64,000 nt of DNA from an uncultured Thermomicrobia bacterium (GTDB lineage Bacteria > Chloroflexota > Chloroflexia > Thermomicrobiales > JALYUS01). The position numbers were made by a program, and so were the translations under genes. Numbering within the stretch: position 1 is the first letter of the stretch; the number at the start of each line of letters is the position of its first letter. The stretch covers positions 1 through 64,000 of the forward strand of contig CALBSO010000109.1 in NCBI GenBank assembly GCA_937968015.1, written 5' to 3'. Below the pieces are notes generated by a model. That model was not told the DNA's origin. It did no database searches and saw only the letters and a list, made by a program, of their open reading frames with translations. Below, piece after piece: positions 7,976 to 15,999 of the stretch.

Positions 7976-9076
7976 GTGCCGAGTACCGATTTGGGGCCAA
8001 TCAAGGGGCAATTGAAGGAGACCTTGCGCGAACTGACCGCGCTCGATGGCGTGGCGGGTCAGGAGATGGCCGTCGTGTACTGGCTGCGCGAGCGGTTCGC
8101 GCCACTGGCGGACGAGGTGACGGTGGACCGGATGGGGAACGTCATCGCAACGAAGCGCGGCGCCGACGGGCCGCACCTCCTTATCTCCGCGCATTCAGAC
8201 GAGATCGGCGGCCTTGTCACGGCAATCGAGCCGGACGGCAAGATCCGCTTCGCGAAGAACGGCGGCGTGATCGAGACGCTGCTCGTTGCCCGGAAGGTGC
8301 GCGTCGGTGGCGTGCCGGGGATCGTCGGCGTCAAGGCGGGCCACCTCCAACGGCCGGACGAGCAGCGTACCGTGCCCCCGATCCGCGACCTCTATATTGA
8401 TGTCGGCTACGACACGGCGGCGGAAGTCGCCGCGCTCGGCATTCGTACGGGCACACCGATCACCTACGACGCGCCGCTCTCCGCATTGACGAACGGCGAC
8501 CGCGTCTACGGCAAGGCGGTGGACAATCGCATCTCCTGCGCGATCCTCCTCCAACTGCTCGAACGGCTGCACGGCACGACGCTCGGCGGCACGCTCACCT
8601 GCGCCGTCGCGGTGCAGGAGGAAGTCGGCCTGCGGGGCGCGCAAGTCCTCGCCTACCGCCTCAATCCCGATTACATCATCGTGATGGACACGATGCCCTC
8701 CGGCGATACGCCGGAAATGCGCCTCACGCAGGACGCGAACGTGAAGATCGGTGCGGGCCCGGTCATCCGCCTGATGGCAGGGGGTGGGGGAGGTGGGGGC
8801 CACCACATGCCTCCTCAGATGGTCCGCCTGATGCTTGACACGGCGGAATCGGCGGGCATCCCCGTGCAGCCCGTCGTGCTCGCCGGTGCGAACACGGACG
8901 CCGCGACGATGCACCTCGTCCGCGAGGGCATCCCGACAGGCGTCATCAACCTGCCACGCCGCTACTCGCACTCGCCCGTCGAAATGCTCGATCTCAACGA
9001 TGCGGCACACGCCCTGCTACTCGCGGAAGCAATCGCCAGGGGCATCGGCACGCACCGATTGGAATTCCTGGATTGA
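7976..9076 (+). CDS. M42-family aminopeptidase/cellulase-like metallopeptidase
   Basis: The protein has 366 residues, normal for M42 (FrvX/YsdC/TET) peptidases that trim peptides in the cytoplasm as large tetrahedral assemblies. Metal and catalytic motifs are AHSDEIG (His, Asp), GKAVDNR (bridging Asp), QEEVGLRGA (catalytic and metal Glu), MDT, and the final RYSHSPVE (His). GTG at 7976 has AGGGAGGGGA directly upstream. Oddity: a run of seven glycines followed by HH at about 269-278 lies between the GPVIRLM strand and the next helix, encoded by a G-rich tract near 8779-8807; the family normally has a short loop there. Confidence 0.88.
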   Translation: MPSTDLGPIKGQLKETLRELTALDGVAGQEMAVVYWLRERFAPLADEVTVDRMGNVIATKRGADGPHLLISAHSDEIGGLVTAIEPDGKIRFAKNGGVIETLLVARKVRVGGVPGIVGVKAGHLQRPDEQRTVPPIRDLYIDVGYDTAAEVAALGIRTGTPITYDAPLSALTNGDRVYGKAVDNRISCAILLQLLERLHGTTLGGTLTCAVAVQEEVGLRGAQVLAYRLNPDYIIVMDTMPSGDTPEMRLTQDANVKIGAGPVIRLMAGGGGGGGHHMPPQMVRLMLDTAESAGIPVQPVVLAGANTDAATMHLVREGIPTGVINLPRRYSHSPVEMLDLNDAAHALLLAEAIARGIGTHRLEFLD

Positions 9077-9080
9077 CCTA

Positions 9081-9098
9081 CCCCTTGTCGGGAAGGGG
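9081..9098. repeat. Short C/G hairpin, degenerate dispersed element
   Basis: CCCCTT (9081-9086) pairs with AAGGGG (9093-9098) around a 6-base loop, just after the M42 stop. It resembles the outer stem of the larger hairpin family listed at 5509. Confidence 0.5.
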
Positions 9099-9112
9099 CC
9101 GGGGGTTAACTT

Positions 9113-9358
9113 ATGGACGACCTCGACCGCATCGAACAGCAACTGATCGAAGCGCGAGACGCGCTGATTTCCTACTGGGAGCAGCCGGAAGGGCAGGCGT
9201 GCTTCCTTGCGCTCCGTGTGACCGAAGACGCATTGGCCGACTACCGCGCGCTCGATGATCGGGCAGCGCGGCGGCGCGACCCGGACGGCTGGCAGCGGAT
9301 TATCCCGCTGGTTGATGAGGTGACGCGGCTGCGCGCGCCGCTCAAAGAGGCTCTTTAA
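9113..9358 (+). CDS. Small acidic hypothetical protein
   Basis: An 81-residue protein, rich in Asp, Glu, Arg and Leu and likely all-helical (IEQQLIEARDALISYW at the N-terminus, VTRLRAPLKEAL at the end). No family is recognised. It follows the M42 gene by 36 bases on the same strand, with a small hairpin between. A GGGGG tract upstream is a poor ribosome binding site. Codon composition matches the neighbours, which supports a real gene. Confidence 0.55.
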   Translation: MDDLDRIEQQLIEARDALISYWEQPEGQACFLALRVTEDALADYRALDDRAARRRDPDGWQRIIPLVDEVTRLRAPLKEAL

Positions 9359-9381
9359 CAGAATCATATCAATAGGCTGTA

Positions 9382-10167
9382 TCAGCGCGTCGTGTTCAGT
9401 CGGTGCATCAGATAAATGCCATAGAGCGTCAGATCGTCATCCACCGTGCCGATAGCGGCCGTCTCTGCCGCGATGATGTTGGCAAGGAAACCCGTCGCCA
9501 CGACATGCGGCGTGCCGCCCAATTCCCGCGTCATCCGCGCGACCAAACCCTCGACCAGACCGACATAGCCGAACACGACACCGGAGCGCATCGAATCCAC
9601 GGTGTTCGTGCCGATGGCATGATCCGGCGCTTTCAGTTCGATGCTGTAGAGTTGCGCCGCCCTCCCCGCCAGCGTTTCCAGCGAGAGCGCCAAACCCGGC
9701 GCAATCGCCGTGCCGACGTAGGCGCCCTCTCCGCTGACGCAACTGAAGGTCGTCGCCGTCCCGAAGCCGATGACGATTGCCGGGCCGCCGTAACGCTGGT
9801 GGGCTGCCAGACAGTTCATGACGAGGTCCGCACCCGCCTCGGTCGGACGGTCAATCTGCACGCCGACGCCCATCTTCACGCCCGGCCCCGCGACGAGCGG
9901 CGTCACATGCAGGTATCGCGCGCAAAGGTCACGCAGTTGCACCAGCACCTGCGGCACGACAGACGAGATGGCGACCGCCGAGACATCGGACGGCGCGTGC
10001 CCGGCGGCCCGCAACAGCGTTGATAACTGTACCCACCATTCGTCTGCCGTCCGCCCGCCCTCCGTCGCGATGCGCCAGATATGCAGCGGGCGCGCGTCCT
10101 CGACCGCGTCGTCGGCGTAGAGTCCGAATTTCGTATTCGTGTTCGAGAGGTCTATCGCGAGCAGCAC
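9382..10167 (-). CDS. coaX: Type III pantothenate kinase-like protein, divergent
   Basis: CoaX phosphorylates pantothenate, the first step to CoA. The 261-residue length and order of motifs fit: N-terminal AIDLSNTNTKFGLY, GADLVMNCLAAHQRYGG, GFGTATTF and AIAPGLALS. Several positions usually conserved differ: DxGNT is DLSNT, GADR is GADL, the Asp before GTATT is Gly, and the Asp soon after TATT is Ser. These include proposed catalytic/metal acids, so activity is uncertain. The start is GTG. It is third in a minus-strand set after a DUF4258 and an HTH gene, 36 bases from the latter. panE and coaBC lie elsewhere in the window. Confidence 0.8.
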   Translation of the reverse strand: MLLAIDLSNTNTKFGLYADDAVEDARPLHIWRIATEGGRTADEWWVQLSTLLRAAGHAPSDVSAVAISSVVPQVLVQLRDLCARYLHVTPLVAGPGVKMGVGVQIDRPTEAGADLVMNCLAAHQRYGGPAIVIGFGTATTFSCVSGEGAYVGTAIAPGLALSLETLAGRAAQLYSIELKAPDHAIGTNTVDSMRSGVVFGYVGLVEGLVARMTRELGGTPHVVATGFLANIIAAETAAIGTVDDDLTLYGIYLMHRLNTTR

Positions 10168-10203
10168 GGCAAAGCCCCCAAAATGTGGTAAGAGCGGTGG
10201 ATT

Positions 10204-11061
10204 TTAGTCAATTTGGGCTAAGTCGGGCATGTCATGCGACGTTCCGACCTTGGCCTGAACCATGTGGCTTTCTTGCAACTGTTCGACATCCTGGCGACGC
10301 ACGTACACGCGACTATTCGCCGTATCATGGACATAGTCGAGCGTGCCATCGCCCATCCAGCGGTAAATTGTCGGTCGCGTAACGCCAAGCCGTTGTGCCG
10401 CATGGCCGATGGTGAGCAACTCATCCGCATTGACGGCGCGAAATTTCGCTTGCGAAAGCATCTGCCCAAGCGGCTCCTCCCAGAATGTGCGTGGTACTTG
10501 ATACGGTTCTTTACTAAGGGTTCCGAAAAGTAGATCGAGGAGAGCGCTAACTGTGCGAAAAACCTTCTCTGGATCCACATGCTCTTCTCCCTCCGCAACC
10601 CGGCTGAGGAAGATAAGATCACGACCAAGCGGGCTCCTCCGCAAGTCCGAGAGTGAAACCGTTGACGGATGCTCCCCAAGAAGATACCCGAAACGCGCCG
10701 CCTGACGGTGCAGGCGCAGTAGCGTTTGGTCGACAATTTCTTCCGCCCCCGGCGCAGGCAATTGTTGCTGTTCATCGTCTTTTTCCGGCGTGGGCGGTGG
10801 CAATGAGTCGCGTACGGCAATGCCGGCTTCATGCTTCGCTTGAACGAGCCGATAAACCTCGTGGGCGAGGTCAATTCCCGGAACGACAAATGTCTCAGTT
10901 GGTGCCGGTTGTTGTACCAACACCTCTTCGACGATTTCGATGGCGCGTTTGCTGATCGTTATATGATGCGTTTCGTCGTCTACATCAGCGAGGACACCCT
11001 TCACAAGGAGTGGTGTGCCGTCTGGCAGGTTTGTCGCCCAAAGAATTCTTTTTGAACTCAT
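10204..11061 (-). CDS. MerR/excisionase-type HTH protein
   Basis: A 285-residue protein. The C-terminal 60 residues form an HTH_17/excisionase-like domain (ELLTIGHAAQRLGVTRPTIY, then RWMGDGTLDYV, then a wing VYVRRQDVEQL). The first 60 residues are beta-rich with the segment LLVKGVLADVDDETHHITIS, followed by an acidic, Gln/Pro-rich linker (about 95-110) and a helical middle. ATG at 11061 is preferred over GTG 11070 because AAAGGTG is spaced correctly. It sits 11 bases after the small DUF4258 gene, so the two are very likely co-transcribed; an autoregulator or antitoxin-like role is inference. The N-terminal domain is not recognised. Confidence 0.7.
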   Translation of the reverse strand: MSSKRILWATNLPDGTPLLVKGVLADVDDETHHITISKRAIEIVEEVLVQQPAPTETFVVPGIDLAHEVYRLVQAKHEAGIAVRDSLPPPTPEKDDEQQQLPAPGAEEIVDQTLLRLHRQAARFGYLLGEHPSTVSLSDLRRSPLGRDLIFLSRVAEGEEHVDPEKVFRTVSALLDLLFGTLSKEPYQVPRTFWEEPLGQMLSQAKFRAVNADELLTIGHAAQRLGVTRPTIYRWMGDGTLDYVHDTANSRVYVRRQDVEQLQESHMVQAKVGTSHDMPDLAQID

Positions 11062-11072
11062 GCCAATCACCT

Positions 11073-11393
11073 TTAGGGATACATCACCGTTACGACGGTC
11101 ATTGTAGTCGCTTCACTGAGATCTGTGGAATCGAAAGCGATGATGACGTGAATCTCATCGCCATTTGCTCTCCTGCCCGCGATTTCATAGGTTACACCTT
11201 CGGGATGATTGGGATCGTGATTAATGACCTTTGCGTCCTTGCCGAGAATGGTCGCCTCAGCATCCGTGAGGGCGATGTCTCGCAACGCGCTCCGTTGTTT
11301 GCTATGTATTGATGACTGAATCGTACCTTCAAGCGTCATCAACACAGCCTGCTCAAGAACACGAGCGTAAAGTTCCCGCGTCTTGCGGTCCAA
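11073..11393 (-). CDS. DUF4258-like small protein (RelE-fold-like candidate)
   Basis: About 106 residues. The middle and end follow the DUF4258 pattern: a short helix (RSALRDIALTDAEATILG), a charged loop, then YEIAGRRANGDEIHVIIAF and a final VVTVMY strand. DUF4258 proteins are often paired with HTH or other antitoxin-like partners. The TTG at 11393 has GGAGG six bases upstream and is favoured; a TTG at 11408 would have its own GGAGGTGA touching it. An extended -10 (TGCTATCAT on the minus strand, 11434-11426) lies just upstream, back to back with the purA promoter. Confidence 0.6.
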   Translation of the reverse strand: MDRKTRELYARVLEQAVLMTLEGTIQSSIHSKQRSALRDIALTDAEATILGKDAKVINHDPNHPEGVTYEIAGRRANGDEIHVIIAFDSTDLSEATTMTVVTVMYP

Positions 11394-11444
11394 AATGTTC
11401 CTCCGCAATCACCTCCGTCGTGCAAATGATAGCACACCGGCAGT

Positions 11445-11473
11445 TTGCGGCATCCCCTTCAATGGGCTACACT
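11445..11473 (+). promoter_or_regulatory. Promoter for purA
   Basis: TTGCGG (11445-11450) and TACACT (11468-11473) with a 17-base spacer; transcription would begin about 70 bases before the purA ATG. It overlaps the divergent DUF4258 control region. Confidence 0.5.
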
Positions 11474-11548
11474 CGTGCGGGTAACCATCCCCACGAAGCG
11501 AAATGACGCGCGGGGCACGACGCCCGAAAGATACACGAGGGTACGACG

Positions 11549-12853
11549 ATGCCGGTCACGATTGTGCTGGGCGGACAGTGGGGCGATGAGGGAAAGGGCC
11601 AGATCACCGATACACTGGCGCGCGATGTGGACATCGTCGCCCGAGCGACGGGCGGCTCCAATGCCGGTCATACGGTGATCAACGAGCAGGGCTCCTTCGC
11701 CGTCCATCTCATCCCCTCCGGTATCTTCACCCCCGGCACGACCTGCGTGCTCGGCAACGGCATGGTGATCGGCCCGCAGACGTTGATCAAGGAAATGGAT
11801 GCCCTCGCCGCGCACGGCATTGACCTCTCCCACCTCTTTATCTCCGACAAGGCACATCTCGTCATGCCCTACCACCCAACGCTGGACGCCCTCGAAGAGG
11901 AGCGGCGCGGCGAAGCGGCAATTGGCACGACACGGCGCGGTATTGGCCCGGCGTACATGGATAAGATGGCGCGCACCGGTGTCCGGGTCGCCGATCTGCT
12001 CGATGAAGAAGCGCTCCGCAGCCGCCTTGCCTTCCTTCTACCGTACCGCAATGACCAGTTCGTGAAGATCTTCCACGCCGAGCCCGTTGCGCTGGAGCCA
12101 CTCGTTACTGAGATGCTTGCGTACGGCGAGCGCCTCCGCCCCTATGTGACGCAGACCGAATTGCTAATCCAGGACGCGCTGGATGCCGGGAAGCATGTAC
12201 TGGTCGAGGGGGCACAAGCCTCCTTGCTCGATCCCGATTTCGGTACCTACCCATTTGTGACTTCTTCGTCGCCGACGGCGGCGGGCGCCTGCCTCGGCAC
12301 CGGCATCGCGCCGGGGCAGGTGACGACGGTTCTCGGCGTCTTCAAAGCATACTGCTCGCGCGTCGGCGCGGGGCCGATGCCGACCGAACTGACGAACGCG
12401 ACCGGCGATCTGATTCGCGAGCGGGGGCGCGAATACGGCACGACGACTGGCCGACCGCGACGCACCGGCTGGTTCGATGCAGTGGCGGCGCGCTATGTCG
12501 TGCGCCTCAACGGCATCGCGCGCGTCGCCCTTACCGGCATCGGCGTGCTCGGCGCGTTTGAGACGATCAAGGTCTGCACGGCGTACCGGATCAATGGCGA
12601 AGAGGTGAAGACGATCCCGACACTCGCGGAGGCATATGCGCGGGCCGAGCCGGTCTACGAGGAATGGCCGGGCTGGCAGACGGATACCGCCAACGCCCCG
12701 ACCGCCGACGAGCTGCCCGCGAACGCACGGGCATACATCGAGCGGCTGGAGGAACTGTTGGGCGCGGAGATCGTTCTCGTCGGCGTCGGGCAGCAACGAC
12801 GGCAACTCGTCCGGCGCGGCTCGTTCGCGCGCGAAGCGGCGGCCATCTCGTGA
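11549..12853 (+). CDS. purA: Adenylosuccinate synthetase
   Basis: It joins IMP and aspartate using GTP, the first committed step to AMP. The 434 residues match the family. Motifs are GGQWGDEGKGQITD (residues 8-21, catalytic Asp and His loop; His at GHT), TTRRGIGPAYMDK, LVEGAQASLLDPDFGTYPFVTSSS, and TTTGRPRRTGWFD. The ATG has GAGGG seven bases upstream. The C-terminal purine/GTP-binding strand is unusual: VGVGQQRRQLV replaces the common SVGP(D/E)R motif. Downstream are a tiny membrane peptide and fabZ on the same strand. Confidence 0.94.
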   Translation: MPVTIVLGGQWGDEGKGQITDTLARDVDIVARATGGSNAGHTVINEQGSFAVHLIPSGIFTPGTTCVLGNGMVIGPQTLIKEMDALAAHGIDLSHLFISDKAHLVMPYHPTLDALEEERRGEAAIGTTRRGIGPAYMDKMARTGVRVADLLDEEALRSRLAFLLPYRNDQFVKIFHAEPVALEPLVTEMLAYGERLRPYVTQTELLIQDALDAGKHVLVEGAQASLLDPDFGTYPFVTSSSPTAAGACLGTGIAPGQVTTVLGVFKAYCSRVGAGPMPTELTNATGDLIRERGREYGTTTGRPRRTGWFDAVAARYVVRLNGIARVALTGIGVLGAFETIKVCTAYRINGEEVKTIPTLAEAYARAEPVYEEWPGWQTDTANAPTADELPANARAYIERLEELLGAEIVLVGVGQQRRQLVRRGSFAREAAAIS

Positions 12854-12932
12854 TGGGCGAGGACGGATGAGGAAGGGCAGGCGAAAGCCCGCCACCACCG
12901 GATGTGCGGCCCCTCATAAGGATTGATACGCC

Positions 12933-13076
12933 GTGGTCTCGATTTATCTCTATGTCATCATCGTGCTCATCGTGGTACTGGTCGTCTTCGCTGTCCGACA
13001 AATCCGGCTGCGGCAGGCGATTGCGCGGCGGCGGGCGCTGCGCGAGCATGAAACGTCGGGAGGAATGGACAAATAA
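12933..13076 (+). CDS. Small single-pass membrane peptide (47 aa)
   Basis: A short ORF starting GTG at 12933 encodes 47 residues: a continuous hydrophobic segment (residues 2-21, rich in Val, Ile and Leu) and then a strongly basic tail (RQIRLRQAIARRRALRE). This is the pattern of a type III/N-out, C-in single-span peptide by the positive-inside rule. AAGGA lies about 10 bases upstream. It ends 18 bases before fabZ and starts 79 bases after purA. No family is recognised. The clean hydrophobic/basic division is the main support. Confidence 0.6.
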   Translation: MVSIYLYVIIVLIVVLVVFAVRQIRLRQAIARRRALREHETSGGMDK

Positions 13077-13094
13077 TCGGGACCGAGGTGCAGC

Positions 13095-13532
13095 GTGCTT
13101 GACCGGACGGCAATCGAGGCGATTATTCCCCATCGCGCGCCCTTCCTGCTCGTGGATCGCATCGTCGAACTGGAACAGGGCAAATCGGCGGTCGGTGAAC
13201 TGGATGTCCGCGCGGATGCCTTCTGGGTGCCTGGCCATTTCCCGCAGTATGCAGTGATGCCCGGCGTGCTGATCGTCGAGGCGCTGGCGCAGGTTGGCGC
13301 GGTCGCGCTCCTCAGTATGGACGAATTCAAGGGCAAACTCGCCTTTTTCGCCGGCATTGACGGCGTGCGCTTCAAGCGGCAGGTGCGCCCCGGCGACACG
13401 CTCCGGCTCGCCGTCACGCTGGACGCAATGCGGCGCGGTATCGGCAAGGGGCAAGCGACCGCGACCGTGGATGGCACAATCGCGGCGCGCGGCGAATTGA
13501 TCTTTGCCGTCGGTGACGCGCCGACGCCCTAA
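13095..13532 (+). CDS. fabZ: 3-hydroxyacyl-[ACP] dehydratase FabZ
   Basis: It removes water from 3-hydroxyacyl-ACP in fatty acid elongation. The 145-residue hot-dog-fold protein carries IIPHRAPFLLVDRI, the catalytic GHFPQYAVMPGVLIVEALAQ (His and Glu), and FFAGIDGVRFKRQVRPGD. The GTG at 13095 has GAGGTG close upstream. No other fatty-acid synthesis gene is adjacent. A C/G hairpin element follows the stop. Confidence 0.93.
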   Translation: MLDRTAIEAIIPHRAPFLLVDRIVELEQGKSAVGELDVRADAFWVPGHFPQYAVMPGVLIVEALAQVGAVALLSMDEFKGKLAFFAGIDGVRFKRQVRPGDTLRLAVTLDAMRRGIGKGQATATVDGTIAARGELIFAVGDAPTP

Positions 13533-13539
13533 CCCTCGG

Positions 13540-13577
13540 CCCCTTCCCCATCCTGCCCAGAGGGCGCCCGGAAGGGG
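13540..13577. repeat. Dispersed C/G hairpin with inner GCCC-AGA-GGGC stem
   Basis: Outer arms CCCCTTCC (13540-13547) and GGAAGGGG (13570-13577), with an inner stem GCCC/GGGC. It has the same two-stem architecture as the element at 25349-25391. It lies between fabZ and the glycosyltransferase operon and could act as a factor-independent stop only weakly, as no T-run follows. Confidence 0.7.
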
Positions 13578-13669
13578 AGACATGCGATAACGGAGAAACG
13601 GCGACGATCATACGCACATCACTATCGTCAAAGAAACATTGGCCGCTTGACATTGCGTGGTCGGAGCGG

Positions 13670-14800
13670 TTGCGGGATGCGGTGATCGGTGCCGTCTGCT
13701 ACCTCCTCGGCCTGCTCTGCTGGCCATTGATTCGGCCACCGCGCGGGGGCTGGGCGGCACCGCGACGGCTTCTCGTCCTCAAGCCGTGTTGCATGGGCGA
13801 TGTGCTCTTCACGACACCGCTACTTGCGGCAATCAAGGCGGCATATCCCGATAGCCATGTGACATTCGCGACGAGTACATGGTGCGCGCCCGTAATCGTG
13901 GATGACCCGCATGTGGATATGATGCTCGATGTGCCGCCGCGCATCGGCCTGCGCGATCTCCGTGAGTGGGCGGGGCGGCTCCGTGGCGTGGATTTCGATT
14001 GCGCCCTCGTGCCGGATCGCTCGCCGCTCCTCGGCTTGCTCGTCGCGTTGGCGGGCATTCCGCGCCGCGTCGGGCTGGATAGCGGCAATCGTGGCTTTCT
14101 CTACACGGATCGGGTCGCCATCCCGCCCGACGATCACGGCATTCATGAGGCTGATCTGTACGGGCGCGTCGGCACAGCGATTGGAGCGCCGCCTATTCCG
14201 GGGCAGGGAACGGTATACTGCCCGCCCGCCGACGCCGTCGCGCGGGCGGCGGCGATAATCGCGGAGCGAGGATGGCAGCGGCCGCTCTGGGTGATCCATC
14301 CGGGTGGCGGCGTCAATCCCGGTATGGCGCTAACGCCGAAGCGCTGGCCACCCGATCGCTTCGCCGCCCTCGCGGACGGCTTGTTGGCCGCGCACGGTGG
14401 CACGGTGCTGCTGGTCGGCTCAGAAACGGATGCCGACGCCGTGCGTGCCGTGCGCTCCACGATGCGGTCTCCATCGGCTGACCTGACGGGCGCGCTCGAT
14501 TTCGCCATGGTGCAGGCAGTGGCGCACCACGCAACGCTCTACATCGGCAACGATTCCGGGACGACGCACTGCGCCCTCGCCGGGGGCACGCCGACGATCT
14601 GCATCTTCGGTCCGACGGATGCGCGGCAATACGGCTTGTACGGCGGGCGGGGGACGATGGTCGTCGGGCGCGTGCCGTGGTCGCCCTGCTTCCGGCGTGG
14701 CAGGCTCGCCTGCACCTGCGGTACGATACGCTGCATGGAATCTGTGACGGTCGAGGCAGTTCGTGCCGCGGCTGACCAACTCATCGGAGCCACCGTGTGA
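13670..14800 (+). CDS. Glycosyltransferase family 9 (heptosyltransferase-like)
   Basis: The protein has 376 residues with a GT-B fold. Residues 1-20 are hydrophobic, possibly membrane-associating. The N-lobe motif LLVLKPCCMGDVLFTTPLL is typical of GT9, and the C-lobe has HPGGGVN, KRWPPDRFAALADGL and the nucleotide-sugar motif IGNDSGTTHCALAGGTPTI. A late Cys cluster (SPCFRRG..CTCGT) is also typical. The start is uncertain: TTG at 13670 has only a weak GGAG three bases away, and the frame is open further upstream without ATG or GTG. It is first of four overlapping glycosyltransferase genes (13670-18232), likely building a surface polysaccharide. Confidence 0.85.
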   Translation: MRDAVIGAVCYLLGLLCWPLIRPPRGGWAAPRRLLVLKPCCMGDVLFTTPLLAAIKAAYPDSHVTFATSTWCAPVIVDDPHVDMMLDVPPRIGLRDLREWAGRLRGVDFDCALVPDRSPLLGLLVALAGIPRRVGLDSGNRGFLYTDRVAIPPDDHGIHEADLYGRVGTAIGAPPIPGQGTVYCPPADAVARAAAIIAERGWQRPLWVIHPGGGVNPGMALTPKRWPPDRFAALADGLLAAHGGTVLLVGSETDADAVRAVRSTMRSPSADLTGALDFAMVQAVAHHATLYIGNDSGTTHCALAGGTPTICIFGPTDARQYGLYGGRGTMVVGRVPWSPCFRRGRLACTCGTIRCMESVTVEAVRAAADQLIGATV

Positions 14801-15999
14801 ACCTGAATCCCCAATACCTCGCGCGCCGTGGGATGATGCGGGCGGGCGGCCTCTTTGTGCAATTGTGGAAACCGCCACCGCTCGAAGCGATTCGGCGCGT
14901 CGTGCTCATCCGCCCCGATCATCTCGGCGATCTGCTGATGCTCACCCCGGCGCTCGCCCGGCTGCGGGAGGCCCTGCCGGATATCGCCGTCACGCTCTAT
15001 GTGGATCCGTCGTCCTGCCCCGTTGCCTATCGCGGGCCGGAAGGCATCGCGGTCGAGGCGCACTGTTTCCCCGGCATCACCCGCGGCCCAAAGCCCCATC
15101 CCCTGCGGCCATATGTGGATTTATGGTTCATGGCGCGGCATCTCAGGGATGGACACTACGACGCCGCTCTCATCCTCCGGCCTGACCATTGGTGGGGCGG
15201 CGGGACAGCCGGCGTTGCACGCATCCCGCTCGTCCTCGGCTTCGACCATCCCGATACCCGACCCGCGCTCACGCAGTCGCTGCCGTTCGTTCCGCGTATG
15301 CACGCCGCGCGGGCAAATCTCCTGCTCGTCGAAGCGCTGATCGCCCGTGCCACCAGGCAACCGGCCCGCGCCTTGCCGCCCGACGACGCTACGCTGATGA
15401 CGGCGCATCCGATGGTCTTTCGTGTGCCCGAGGCGGCGCGCGCGAGGGCAGCGGCATTGCTGAACGGCTGGGGCCTCGATACGCCGCTGATCGCGATCAA
15501 CCCGAGCGCGGGCGCGCCCGTCAAGCGGTGGCTGCCGGAGCGATGGGCACAGGTCGCGGATGCGCTGGCGGCGCGATACGGCGCGGCAATCATCCTGACG
15601 GGCGCGCCCGGTGATGAATCGCTGACGGGCGATGTGGCAACCGCGATGACCCATCCCGCCCTCGATCTCACGGGGAAAACCGATTTCCCGACGCTCGGCG
15701 CGATCTACGAGCGGGCGGCGCTCGTCCTCGGGCCGGATTGCGGCTCGCTGCATCTCGCGGTCGCCGTTCGCACGCCGACGATCCATCTCTACGGCCCGGC
15801 CGATGTCGCGCAATACGGGCCATGGGGCGACGCGGCGCGTCACGTCGCGATCACCGCCGATCGGCGCGACATCCCCTGCCTCGGCTGCGGCGATCTCTCC
15901 CTTAGTCGCCCGCCCGCGCCGCCCTGTCTGACGATCCTCGAAGCGGCGGATCTCCTCGCCGTCGCCGATCGCTTGCTCGCGCTGCCATGCGCCCAGTAA
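14797..15999 (+). CDS. Glycosyltransferase family 9 (heptosyltransferase-like), second copy
   Basis: The protein has 400 residues. GT9 signatures: VVLIRPDHLGDLLMLTPALA near residues 35-54, YDAALILRPDHWWGGG, INPSAGAPVKRWLPERWA, and LGPDCGSLHLAVAVRTPTI. GTG start overlaps the previous TGA by four bases (GTGTGA), so translation is coupled. It is divergent from the first GT9 and not a recent duplicate. Acceptor and sugar donor cannot be inferred; true ADP-heptose genes are not seen in the window. Confidence 0.87.
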   Translation: MNLNPQYLARRGMMRAGGLFVQLWKPPPLEAIRRVVLIRPDHLGDLLMLTPALARLREALPDIAVTLYVDPSSCPVAYRGPEGIAVEAHCFPGITRGPKPHPLRPYVDLWFMARHLRDGHYDAALILRPDHWWGGGTAGVARIPLVLGFDHPDTRPALTQSLPFVPRMHAARANLLLVEALIARATRQPARALPPDDATLMTAHPMVFRVPEAARARAAALLNGWGLDTPLIAINPSAGAPVKRWLPERWAQVADALAARYGAAIILTGAPGDESLTGDVATAMTHPALDLTGKTDFPTLGAIYERAALVLGPDCGSLHLAVAVRTPTIHLYGPADVAQYGPWGDAARHVAITADRRDIPCLGCGDLSLSRPPAPPCLTILEAADLLAVADRLLALPCAQ

